44,033 nucleotides of DNA. It comes from Bacteroidales bacterium. Lineage in GTDB: Bacteria > Bacteroidota > Bacteroidia > Bacteroidales > P3. The stretch covers positions 1 through 44,033 of the forward strand of contig JAISPZ010000124.1 in assembly GCA_031274555.1 (NCBI GenBank). The letters run 5' to 3'. Of the stretch, positions 7,702 through 16,062 are shown in pieces. A program made the position numbers and the translations under genes. Positions within the stretch are counted from its first letter, which is position 1; each line of letters begins with the position of its first letter. The notes below the pieces were generated by a model, which was given only the letters and a program-made list of their open reading frames with translations, was not told the DNA's origin and did not search any database.

Positions 7702-9819
7702 TTACCTCAACTGCGCGGCGTACTGCAACAACTGCTGGGCGGTTTGGTTGTCGCCACTTTGTTGATAGATTTGTGCCATTAGCTGATATGCCTGCTTGAA
7801 GTCGGGGCGGAGTTCTACAACTTTCTTCAAGTCGTTGAGGGCATAAGAGGCGTTGTTCATTTGCAGGTTGGCGTAAGCGGAGAGCCAATAGCCCTGCATT
7901 TCCCGCGGAGCAACTTTCTTGAGGTTGGACGCAACAATCATCGCACTGTTCGGGTCGCGCTTTTGCAGATATATGTTTGCCAAAAGTGATAGTGCCTGAA
8001 TGTCGTCAGGAATATTCTGCGCCAGAAACGAAGCGTGTATTAACGCACTGTCATTTTTACCTTGCTGTAAATATATCTCACTTAATTGCGAGAGTGCACC
8101 CTCGTTGTAAGGATCTGCCTGCAACGCTTTTTTGTAGTAATAGACGGCACTGTCCATCATTCCCGCTTTGAGTGCTCTGTAGCCGTAGTAGTCGTTGCGG
8201 TCAGTGCGCTTGAGAACAAAACCGACAGGAATACCATCCACTTCCACAAGATGTACTGCATTTGCAGGTGGAAATATCTTTTTGTTTTTCATCATGGCGG
8301 GCGTTATACCTCGTCCCTGCGTGGGAAAAACCGCATAGTCCCAATCCCTGTCCGCCCTGTCGTAGTAGCGCGAAAAGACTCGCTTGAAATGTGCCGTATC
8401 CTGCGAAAAAATAAATTCGTCCACACGTCCACCCCAACACGCAACAACTACTTTCCTGCCCAAAGTAGTGTCCGCATTTTTTATCACCCATTCATCACAA
8501 GCGCGACTCGAATGAAAGTAATAATCCAATTCGTATTTTCCGTAAGCATTTTTTATTCCACCCGACAATTCGTTAAAATATAAATATTCGTAAGGATGAT
8601 TTCTTACTGCAAAAAGAGCGGGATGTAGCAACAGCACAAAAGGAAGTGCCGTTAAAATATATTTTACAACAGGCTTGCGTGCTTTCTCAATAATAGAATT
8701 AAATCCTAAACCCGCAAGTGCAACCATCGGCGGATAAACGAAAGTCGCGTGACGCCACCCGCCATACACATTAGCACCTGTGTACCATATCCAGAAAAGT
8801 GGAAAGAAGACACAGAAAAGAAGCATGAAAGTCCAAAACCTGTCTTCGCGCTTCCACCCTGTAATAAGGCGGATAACGAAGCCGAGCAGTACCGCTGTCG
8901 GAATAGTCATCACCATCCATTTTTCGAGATAATATTTTGGGATGTCCGAACTTTGGTAAAACTGCCCTTCAAAAAGTTGAGCCAGCACTGCGGGGAAAGC
9001 GGATACCGTCTTGAAAGAAGCAATCATATTGTCTATCGGATGTTTTATCAAAAAGGGCCACTGTATTACAGCGAAAATATATCCGCCGACAAAAACTATA
9101 ATTCCGTAGAAAAGTAATCGTTTAAAGTTTGATTTATTCAGGTTTTGGGGGGACTTTGAGGACTTTGGGGATTTTTTTGCAAGACCTTTCTGTACAAAAA
9201 TAAAATGTGTCAATCCGAATAGACCCATATAGGCAAACAGCAATAATCCACCCGGACGTACGCCTATAGCAAACCCGATAGAGATAATCAGAAGCACTAT
9301 CGTCTGCCATTTTACTTTTGGAAAATCTTGTAAAAAGACTATCATTCCATAAATTGCCATCATAAAAAATGATGCCATTGTTGGGTCTTTCAAGTTATTA
9401 AAAGAATGTCCCAGAAAGCGTGGGGAAAAAACAAGGAGCACGAAAGTGATTATGGCTGGAAGATATTTTTTATTGCTTAGTCGCCATGCAGCCAACGCTG
9501 CGAACAACATTCCAAGCCAGCCGACAAGCGTTCCGCATAAATGACGCAGGTGCATTACGGAAATCATACTGTCCGAAAGTCCTGTAACACGCGCGATGCC
9601 ATACGCGATATTATCAACGCACGCGCCATAATTCGATAAAGCGTAAGCCGAAGTGTCTTTGCCAAAGGTGGCATAATATTCGATGTTTTTTATGGAGTCT
9701 TCATAGTGATATGGCTCATCCCCGCTTACACCTGCGTCAAGCGAAGCAACAAGCATTATCACAAGTGCGACAATAGCAATTGTCCAGAAAATAGTTTTAC
9801 CGTTAAGAAATTGTTTCAT
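7702..9819 (-). CDS. GT39-like polytopic glycosyltransferase with C-terminal TPR repeats
   Basis: From the ATG at 9819 the protein is 705 aa; a further TTG start at 9855 is less likely. The first transmembrane helix is followed by SGDEPYHYED, the acidic first-loop signature of GT-C enzymes such as GT39 family members, which use polyprenyl-phosphate sugars. About ten membrane segments run to about residue 410. The C-terminal about 160 residues form four to five TPR units (for example ALQADPYNEGALSQLSEIYL). Their side of the membrane cannot be proved from sequence; a periplasmic location is likely. It is the last gene of the sugar operon, overlapping gtrA by 17 nt. It probably transfers a lipid-linked sugar onto a surface glycan or protein; the acceptor is unknown. 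Confidence 0.8.
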   Translation of the reverse strand: MKQFLNGKTIFWTIAIVALVIMLVASLDAGVSGDEPYHYEDSIKNIEYYATFGKDTSAYALSNYGACVDNIAYGIARVTGLSDSMISVMHLRHLCGTLVGWLGMLFAALAAWRLSNKKYLPAIITFVLLVFSPRFLGHSFNNLKDPTMASFFMMAIYGMIVFLQDFPKVKWQTIVLLIISIGFAIGVRPGGLLLFAYMGLFGLTHFIFVQKGLAKKSPKSSKSPQNLNKSNFKRLLFYGIIVFVGGYIFAVIQWPFLIKHPIDNMIASFKTVSAFPAVLAQLFEGQFYQSSDIPKYYLEKWMVMTIPTAVLLGFVIRLITGWKREDRFWTFMLLFCVFFPLFWIWYTGANVYGGWRHATFVYPPMVALAGLGFNSIIEKARKPVVKYILTALPFVLLLHPALFAVRNHPYEYLYFNELSGGIKNAYGKYELDYYFHSSRACDEWVIKNADTTLGRKVVVACWGGRVDEFIFSQDTAHFKRVFSRYYDRADRDWDYAVFPTQGRGITPAMMKNKKIFPPANAVHLVEVDGIPVGFVLKRTDRNDYYGYRALKAGMMDSAVYYYKKALQADPYNEGALSQLSEIYLQQGKNDSALIHASFLAQNIPDDIQALSLLANIYLQKRDPNSAMIVASNLKKVAPREMQGYWLSAYANLQMNNASYALNDLKKVVELRPDFKQAYQLMAQIYQQSGDNQTAQQLLQYAAQLR

Positions 9820-10300
9820 TTGGTTTATTTTTTTGTGGTGCGTATTTAAAAACAAGATTTTTATTAAGTATAAAACCTAATATACCTATAGGTATGCAGA
9901 GGAGTAATCCGGCGAGAGTATCTTCAATTTTATCAAAAGTCATCACACCTCCTCCTATCATATTGTTCAACCAGTCTAACATACCTGAAAAAAAATCACT
10001 CGCCTCAAAAACAAAATATTTGAGCAGAGAAATACCCGATATATTTGTCACATACATTATTGCATACACTCCAACGAAGCGGAATATAAGGCGCGCGCTT
10101 CTGCTTCCAAAAACAAGTCCGCCGTACGTCTGAAAGTTAAATATAATTCCTATAATCATCCCAAGCAGCGATGCCCAGACATAACCAAGACCCAAAAAAA
10201 CGAGAAAAGAATAGACAGCTGCGCCAAAAGCAGTGTTTAGCCCTGCAACAAGAAAAAATCGCAGAAGTTTGCTCTTAAATATTTTTTTAATTGTTTTCAA
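9803..10300 (-). CDS. GtrA-like membrane protein
   Basis: The 165-aa product has four predicted membrane helices and the GtrA family opening FFLVAGLNTAFGAAVYSFLVF plus a FNFQTYGGLVF segment near 55-65. GtrA proteins are proposed to help flip polyprenyl-phosphate-linked sugars across the inner membrane. The start is a TTG at 10300 inside the last codons of gtrB (14-nt overlap); no in-frame ATG occurs until about residue 48, well inside the family domain, so the TTG is well supported. The gene directly follows gtrB, as in classic gtr clusters. The loop around residues 105-120 is longer than in many GtrA proteins. Confidence 0.85.
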   Translation of the reverse strand: MKTIKKIFKSKLLRFFLVAGLNTAFGAAVYSFLVFLGLGYVWASLLGMIIGIIFNFQTYGGLVFGSRSARLIFRFVGVYAIMYVTNISGISLLKYFVFEASDFFSGMLDWLNNMIGGGVMTFDKIEDTLAGLLLCIPIGILGFILNKNLVFKYAPQKNKPNETIS

Positions 10301-11225
10301 AATTGTATCGCTCTTTTTCTATTACTAATGGACGTTTGCGCACTTGTGTATGTATTGCCCCAATATATTCCCCAATAATTCCGATGAAAAAAAGTTGAAT
10401 TGATGAAAAGAAAAAAAGACCTATCACGAGCGGTGCAGTGCCTGTCTGAAAATTATCCCAATAAATAAGTTTATAAACAAAATAAATAATTGCTGCAAGC
10501 AGGCTCATAATTGCTGCACCAAAGCCTATAAAACTTGCAAGGCGAAGTGGAACTTTTGAGTGATTGACAAAGCCAAGCATTGCCATATCGTAAAGTGTAT
10601 AGAAGTTATTTTTTGTTGAGCCACGCTCACGCTTAGGCTGTGTATATGTTACCTCTGTTCGAGCAAATCCAAGCTCGCCGACAAGACCTCTAAAATATGG
10701 ATATGGGTCGTCTATCGTGCGCAGAACATCGACAAAACTTTTGTCGTAAAGACCAACGCCTGTAAAGTTTTTTATCTGGTCTGTTTCTGATATTTTTGAG
10801 AGAAGCCCATAAAAGATTTTGCGTATCCCATACATTATGGGGTTTTCCTTGCTTTTGTTTTTGACTCCGACAACAATTTTATACCCGTTCTCCCATTTTT
10901 CTATAAACTGAGGAATTAATTCCGGTGGATCTTGCAGGTCTGCAACAAGAGAGATTACCGCATCGCCATAGCATTGACGGAAGCCGTGAAACGGTGAGCG
11001 TATATGACCGAAATTGCGGACGTTTACAATTATCTTCACGTGCTTGTCTGTGTCTGCAATACTTTTTAATATTTCTACTGTTCTGTCGGTGGAAGCGTTG
11101 TCGATAAAAACGTGTTCGTACTCATACTGCGGAAGTTTTTCCATTTGTTTTTTCACCTCCGAGATAAGAATTTCTACGTTATCTTCTTCGTTGTAGCAGG
11201 CTGTAAGTATTGAGATTTTTTTCAT
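10287..11225 (-). CDS. GtrB-like polyprenyl-phosphate glycosyltransferase (GT2)
   Basis: This 312-aa GT2 enzyme should load a sugar from a nucleotide donor onto undecaprenyl phosphate at the cytoplasmic face. The GT-A domain shows SILTACYNEEDNV (5-17), FIDNASTDRT (40-49) and the metal/donor motif ADLQDPPEL (95-103), with RERGSTKNNF near 200. Two C-terminal transmembrane helices lie at about 230-255 and 265-290. It overlaps the upstream GT87-like gene by an ATGA and is followed by gtrA. Together these suggest a Gtr-type pathway in which the operon's sugar-modifying enzymes may supply the donor. Confidence 0.9.
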   Translation of the reverse strand: MKKISILTACYNEEDNVEILISEVKKQMEKLPQYEYEHVFIDNASTDRTVEILKSIADTDKHVKIIVNVRNFGHIRSPFHGFRQCYGDAVISLVADLQDPPELIPQFIEKWENGYKIVVGVKNKSKENPIMYGIRKIFYGLLSKISETDQIKNFTGVGLYDKSFVDVLRTIDDPYPYFRGLVGELGFARTEVTYTQPKRERGSTKNNFYTLYDMAMLGFVNHSKVPLRLASFIGFGAAIMSLLAAIIYFVYKLIYWDNFQTGTAPLVIGLFFFSSIQLFFIGIIGEYIGAIHTQVRKRPLVIEKERYNFENN

Positions 11226-12478
11226 TCCGTTTTATTTTGTTTGTAAAGATAAATAATAAAAATCATTCCTGCCAAGTAAACCAATCGTTGTAACAAGGGA
11301 AATATCACCGGAAAACTCCTGCGAAACATTTCTGGTGTTGGGAGCAGTAAAAGCAACAGTAACAACAAAAGCCACAGAAACGCTTTGCTGTTGTGTAAAC
11401 TTAACAATATGGCAACAATCATAATGGCGAGCACAGGAATATTGGTTGGCATTGTATATATCCAGCACGTGGAAAACACTGCGGGTGCAAGAAAACTTAT
11501 ATAAGCGGGCGCATTTTTTAATTTATAACTAAAAAACAATACGCAGGAAACACATAGCAAAACTTGCGGCATAAACAATGTTCCCGACGAAACTTGCATT
11601 AAACGAAAGCCATCTAAAATTCCTGTGTAAAACGGAGGTATCCAAGAATCGACCCTTTCGCTTGAAGCCGTTTGATAATCCATAAAAAGTTGCCACGGAT
11701 TTTGATTTGACAAAACTGCCATTGTCCCCCACCCTAAGGCAACAACAAGCGCACCAACAATGACCGGGATAAATCTTTTTTGAAATAAAAAAGGAATAAA
11801 AAAAAGTGCCGCCATTTGGGGCTTGACCATTGCAAGTCCAAGCATAATGCCTGCCAATAAATCATGCTTCTGTATATTTAAAAACTTTGACTTCTTTTTG
11901 TATTCGCCTCCTCCTGTAAGCACCGCTATAACTATGAGAGGGATGACAATAAACGACATATTCAAAAACTTTAACGAGGGGGATATTCCATATTGCGCCA
12001 AGCAGCAGACAAGTGCCAGCACAGCAAGCAATCTGTCGCCACTGACACGTTTTACGGTTTTGAAAACAAGCACTCCCATCCACACGTACAAAACAAGAGA
12101 TAAAAACAAGTACCAGCCCAAAGAAAAATCAAACGACAAAAATCCCGGGATAAATACTTGACCTATCACGTACGACCATGGTAGATATGGCGTGTTGTAC
12201 ACAGGGGCAATCATTCCGTCTAACGGCTCTGCTCCCATGAGATAAGGCAGCGGATTTATTCCTTTGCAAACGTACGCATTACCTATCCAAAACGTTTCGC
12301 CGTCAGTTCGCGCACCTGTCCCAAAAGAAACGGTGTCTAACTTAAAAGTCGAATTAAATTTCTCAAACCCTCCTGACTTTACAGCAGGCATGAAAGGCAA
12401 AAAAGTTATTGCTGTCGCCCAATAAACAATCCCTGCGAACAAGGCAATATAGAGCGTGTATCGTAAAAGTGGCTTCAT
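11222..12478 (-). CDS. Polytopic membrane glycosyltransferase, GT87-like
   Basis: The 418-aa protein has about ten hydrophobic segments. An extracytoplasmic first loop contains ARTDGETFWIGNAYVCKG and, further on, APVYNTPYLPWSY. A cytoplasmic-loop signature GIMLGLAMVKPQMAALFF (about 209-226) fits GT87/DUF2029 polyprenyl-phosphate mannosyltransferase-like proteins. The C-terminus has a run of Leu residues, LLLLLLLLLL, near 370. Its start codon overlaps the stop of the TPP-enzyme gene (ATGA). Donor and acceptor cannot be told from sequence. It is likely one of two membrane transferases in this operon that act on the sugar supplied by GtrB. Confidence 0.75.
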   Translation of the reverse strand: MKPLLRYTLYIALFAGIVYWATAITFLPFMPAVKSGGFEKFNSTFKLDTVSFGTGARTDGETFWIGNAYVCKGINPLPYLMGAEPLDGMIAPVYNTPYLPWSYVIGQVFIPGFLSFDFSLGWYLFLSLVLYVWMGVLVFKTVKRVSGDRLLAVLALVCCLAQYGISPSLKFLNMSFIVIPLIVIAVLTGGGEYKKKSKFLNIQKHDLLAGIMLGLAMVKPQMAALFFIPFLFQKRFIPVIVGALVVALGWGTMAVLSNQNPWQLFMDYQTASSERVDSWIPPFYTGILDGFRLMQVSSGTLFMPQVLLCVSCVLFFSYKLKNAPAYISFLAPAVFSTCWIYTMPTNIPVLAIMIVAILLSLHNSKAFLWLLLLLLLLLLPTPEMFRRSFPVIFPLLQRLVYLAGMIFIIYLYKQNKTE

Positions 12479-14343
12479 ACTCTCTTGTTTTTTTCGTATT
12501 CTTCCCTTGATAAGAAGGGAAACATATCATCTATTTCGGGGGAAACTATTCTACCATCAGGAAGAACTTTTGATGATAATTTCGGTTCAAAATTTTGTGA
12601 CGGATCAATAATTATCTCGCAAAATGCAGGTCCGTCTTTTTCAATAAATTTTTGCAATGCGTCTATATCCTGGATTGTCTTCACTCGCATAAACGGCACT
12701 CCGTAAGCCTTCGCTATCTTTTCCGCATCAGGAAAACTTACTCCACTTTCTTTTGAAATACCTATAAGTGGCGGCTCAAAAAGGTTTATTTGCGTTTGCT
12801 TCATTGATAGATAACAACTGTTGTTAAGATAAATTATTTTTACGTTTAAGTTGTGATAAACTAACGTTTGAAGCTCCTGAATATTCATCTGAAAACTGCC
12901 GTCCCCATCAAAGCAGATGATACGCTTATTCTGTGCAAAAGACACTCCAATTGCAGCCGGAAAACCATAGCCCATAGTGGCACAGCCTGAATTGGTGAAA
13001 AGCCGCTGACATTTCTTTACTATTGCTGCCTGAAAAGTTATAACACATGCAGAGCCATTGCCACAAACCATAACATCGTCTTCACGCAAACCTTGCGTAA
13101 ATTCCTTAATAAAGACGTATGGATTTAGTATGTCGGTTTTTTCGTAATATGATGGAAGCACTGCCGGATATTTTTGATGAATCTGTGTACACCATTCGAG
13201 CCATTTCGCAGGCATTTCGGGAAGATATTGCTTCAACATATCTTCTACAACATCTTTTAAATTTGCATTGATTGGAAGATTTGGCTTTATTGTTGGTTTT
13301 TGAAGTTCTTTTTCATCAATATCAACAATTATCTTATAAGCATCCGGCGCAAATCTTTTGTAACTGTAGCTTATTTGACGAATATTTAAACGACATCCAA
13401 GCACAAATAACAGGTCGCTATTCTGCACAACAAAATTTCCACCTCGAAGTCCAACCGTTCCCGGACGTCCGCAGTAGAGAGGGTGCTCGTCTGCGATGAC
13501 ATCGTGTGCATTCCACGCAGTAACGACAGGTATTTGTAACTTTTCTGCCAAAAGCAGAACTTCTTTATGTGCACCCGAAAGACGAACACCTGTACCAAGC
13601 ATTAGCACAGGACGTTTTGCGGTTTGCAGCTTTTCTATAATTTTGGGAGTGAGCGAAGTGTCGTAAATTGGATTTTCGGATACGGCAACCGTATTACATT
13701 CGCAATAAAGCGAACTTTCGACAGTCGGATTTTCGGAGGTCGAACTTTCGGAGGTCGAACTTTCGGATGCGGCAATCATATCAAATCCTTTAAGTTCGTC
13801 CGTTTCAATTATTGCCGCCTGAATATCAAGTGGAATATCAAGCCATACAGGACCTCCACGTCCGTTTAGTGCCAAATACCACGCTTTTTCGAGATGATAG
13901 CGAATATCCTCTGCGACACGTACCTGAACAGCATATTTTGTCATGCTGTTTACGCACGAAACAATATCAAACTCTTGGTCACCAAGTTGGCGAAGTCCAG
14001 CAGGAACTCCCTCTGCGTGAATTGTCGTTTCGCGCTTAACCTGTCCACTAACGACGAACATCGGTATTGAGTCAAGCCACGCGCATAGAACACCTGTTAT
14101 CGCGTTTGTTCCGCCGGGTCCACTCGTCACACAAACAGGGGCAAGATGTCCTGTTAAGCGTGTATATCCTTCGGCTGCAATTGCGCATGCCTGCTCATGA
14201 TGATTGTAAACACACCTGAAAGCTGTATGATGCCCAAACGCATCGTTAAGATGCATCGCGCCTCCACCTGTAATCGTAAAAATATGCTCTACTCCACGCG
14301 CTGCAAAAAAATCTGCAATATACTTCGCTACTTTCTGTTTCAT
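12475..14343 (-). CDS. Acetolactate-synthase-like TPP-dependent enzyme (surface-sugar type)
   Basis: The 622-aa protein has all three domains of the acetolactate synthase fold. The PYR domain carries the catalytic Glu50 in NHHEQACAIAAEGY and TSGPGGTNAITG (73-84). The central domain starts near 230 (VLMLGTGVRLSG). The C-terminal PP domain has the TPP-binding GDGSFQMNIQEL ... NN motif and NSGCATMGYGFPAAIG. A low-complexity Ser/Thr/Glu insert (192-212), encoded by a 15-bp repeat, lengthens the linker between the first two domains. No ilvC or ilvN lies nearby; instead it sits between an HMGL aldolase and membrane glycosyltransferases. That points to C-C bond formation on a sugar or acyl precursor, in the style of YerE, rather than branched-chain amino acid synthesis. 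The exact substrate is unknown. Confidence 0.85.
   Translation of the reverse strand: MKQKVAKYIADFFAARGVEHIFTITGGGAMHLNDAFGHHTAFRCVYNHHEQACAIAAEGYTRLTGHLAPVCVTSGPGGTNAITGVLCAWLDSIPMFVVSGQVKRETTIHAEGVPAGLRQLGDQEFDIVSCVNSMTKYAVQVRVAEDIRYHLEKAWYLALNGRGGPVWLDIPLDIQAAIIETDELKGFDMIAASESSTSESSTSENPTVESSLYCECNTVAVSENPIYDTSLTPKIIEKLQTAKRPVLMLGTGVRLSGAHKEVLLLAEKLQIPVVTAWNAHDVIADEHPLYCGRPGTVGLRGGNFVVQNSDLLFVLGCRLNIRQISYSYKRFAPDAYKIIVDIDEKELQKPTIKPNLPINANLKDVVEDMLKQYLPEMPAKWLEWCTQIHQKYPAVLPSYYEKTDILNPYVFIKEFTQGLREDDVMVCGNGSACVITFQAAIVKKCQRLFTNSGCATMGYGFPAAIGVSFAQNKRIICFDGDGSFQMNIQELQTLVYHNLNVKIIYLNNSCYLSMKQTQINLFEPPLIGISKESGVSFPDAEKIAKAYGVPFMRVKTIQDIDALQKFIEKDGPAFCEIIIDPSQNFEPKLSSKVLPDGRIVSPEIDDMFPFLSREEYEKNKRV
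13709..13770 (-). repeat. 15-bp in-frame tandem repeat inside the TPP enzyme
   Basis: Two exact copies of GGAGGTCGAACTTTC (13735-13749 and 13750-13764, plus-strand reading) are flanked by degenerate copies. They encode Ser-Glu-Ser-Ser-Thr units. The period is a multiple of three, so copy-number changes keep the reading frame. Confidence 0.85.
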
Positions 14344-16061
14344 AATTTATACAAAGTACTTGTTATAAATTTGAATGACAAATTGTCTTTTATGCTTGAA
14401 AGGAATTTACTTACATCTTTATTTATTTCATTTCCCTTTTGCTTTGCCTGCTGATATTCCATTTCGGAAGAATAATAATTCGTTTCTCTGTCAGAAGAAT
14501 ATCCGTCAAAACCTGCGAGAGCAACATTTCTTACTTTTACTTTTACAAATACACGCAACAGCATTAACAGCGAGTTATCCATAAATACTGCCGAGCGATC
14601 TATCAGTTTTTCGTAGTCCAAATTAAAGTCGAATTTTCCTGCTGCGCGTGTGACATTTGATGTTGCAATTATCTTTACTTCGTTTTCTCTTTTGTGAATT
14701 ATAGATGCTCCACGCACATATCTTTTGGAATTTGTCAGAAACAAATATTTCACATCAAAATCTTCGGGAATAAAATTTATTGAAAGAACAATCGGAGAAT
14801 TTTCCGCTATATAATTTTTTATTTTTTCTTCTTCTGTTTTTACTGTTGCTCCCGGTCCAATAACAAGCACGTCTTTTCCGCCCAAAAGTTCTATAATATT
14901 TGCGTAATCATTTTCGTCTGCACAGGAATATTTTTGATAGTCCGCATATAGTTCTTCTATATGATTTTTATCGTAAAGTAACTTTCGTGGCTCATCTATT
15001 TTATGCAAAACCTCATTTACCTGTTTTATCGACAGGGTTTGCTTGTCAATAAGAAAGGAAACGTAGTTTGGATGACAGTCGTTCGATGCGGCAAGAAAAT
15101 ATTTCAACTGATAGCCCCATGGAGTGCGCTTAAAAATATCAAGAATATTTATGTCGGCTGCTTCGAGAATTTGGCTTATGTCGTACTGTGCGCCGAAATT
15201 ATCATTCATGTACATCGCCAAAAGTTCTGTCGGAGTATTGCCTGCGCCCTTTCCCATTCCAAAAACAGAGCCATCCAAAAGTAACATTCTTTCTTGTTTT
15301 TTATGCTCTTTCGCAGGTTCTATACTGTCGAACTTTTGTTGTGTTAGCATACGGAGAACCTGTCTTGTATGTTTATTCGCAAGTTCCATATAGTCTAACG
15401 GGGTATTTAATGATGTTGTATGCTTATTCGCAAGCTCTATACAATTGGCATACCCGAGTTGAAAATTATTATGAGAGTGATAACCTATGCCTATTTCCAA
15501 ATCAAGATGTTCGTTCATCACTTCGTAGTAATGAAAAAGTCTGTTTTTGTGAAGAAGTCCGTAAGTATCGACGATAGACACTGCGTAGGGTTTCACTTTA
15601 TTCACAATATCTATAAGTCGTAAAAGCTCCTCGTCATCATAGCTTGTAATTGAAACCGCCTGCGTAAAGACTTTATAACCCAACTGCTTTAACTGTGCGC
15701 AAAAATCAAGGGCTTCGTTCATAATATGTTTTTTAAAAATGACACGAATGCCATCTAAAAAACTTTCGTTTTGCGGTTGAATATTTTTTATATCACATGT
15801 GCCGTAGTCAATCATTCCTACAACAAGCGTATTTTTTCTATCAAGTCCGCCGTAAATTTTCTCTACGCTGGCAGTGTCAGGCATAATACTTCTGTTTATG
15901 TCGAACTGCCTGCGGTCATCTAAAAAGCCTATTTCTATAAAATCAATTCCAGACGAAGTTATTCGTTCAAAAACATTTATGAGCGTATTTTGACCGAAGT
16001 TCCAATCGTTCATATATCCGCCGTCACGAAGTGTGCAATCAAGAAGTGAAATATTGTACAT
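14340..16061 (-). CDS. HMGL-like aldolase with C-terminal Rossmann-like domain
   Basis: The N-terminal about 350 residues form an HMGL/DmpG-type TIM barrel: LLDCTLRDGGY (6-16) with the catalytic Arg-Asp, YHSHNN (194-199) with the metal-binding histidines, and GMGKGAGNTPTEL (268-280). This class makes or breaks C-C bonds next to a keto acid such as pyruvate. An insert of about 45 residues (about 207-255) with repeated ELANKHT-like units sits between the metal site and the GxGxGAGN loop, where relatives have a short helix. The C-terminal part (about 393-573, beginning GGKDVLVIGPGATVK) looks like a second nucleotide-binding-type domain I cannot name. The gene overlaps the TPP-enzyme gene by ATGA, and the epimerase gene ends 1 nt before it. 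The pairing suggests a stepwise carbon-chain extension for an unusual glycan component. Confidence 0.8.
   Translation of the reverse strand: MYNISLLDCTLRDGGYMNDWNFGQNTLINVFERITSSGIDFIEIGFLDDRRQFDINRSIMPDTASVEKIYGGLDRKNTLVVGMIDYGTCDIKNIQPQNESFLDGIRVIFKKHIMNEALDFCAQLKQLGYKVFTQAVSITSYDDEELLRLIDIVNKVKPYAVSIVDTYGLLHKNRLFHYYEVMNEHLDLEIGIGYHSHNNFQLGYANCIELANKHTTSLNTPLDYMELANKHTRQVLRMLTQQKFDSIEPAKEHKKQERMLLLDGSVFGMGKGAGNTPTELLAMYMNDNFGAQYDISQILEAADINILDIFKRTPWGYQLKYFLAASNDCHPNYVSFLIDKQTLSIKQVNEVLHKIDEPRKLLYDKNHIEELYADYQKYSCADENDYANIIELLGGKDVLVIGPGATVKTEEEKIKNYIAENSPIVLSINFIPEDFDVKYLFLTNSKRYVRGASIIHKRENEVKIIATSNVTRAAGKFDFNLDYEKLIDRSAVFMDNSLLMLLRVFVKVKVRNVALAGFDGYSSDRETNYYSSEMEYQQAKQKGNEINKDVSKFLSSIKDNLSFKFITSTLYKL
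15303..15445 (-). repeat. 51-bp in-frame repeat inside the aldolase
   Basis: TTATTCGCAAG(T/C)TC(C/T)ATA recurs with a 51-bp period (units starting about 15367 and 15418, plus-strand reading), with a weaker third copy around 15308. The repeat encodes CIELANKHT, YMELANKHT and SIEPAKEHK. Because the period is a multiple of three, the frame is preserved. Confidence 0.75.
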
Positions 16062-16062
16062 T

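Noticed and set aside
12475-14343. Biosynthetic acetolactate synthase (ilvB) annotation
   Set aside because: Sits in a glycan operon without ilvN, ilvC or ilvD; the general fold is the same but context favours a sugar-related role.
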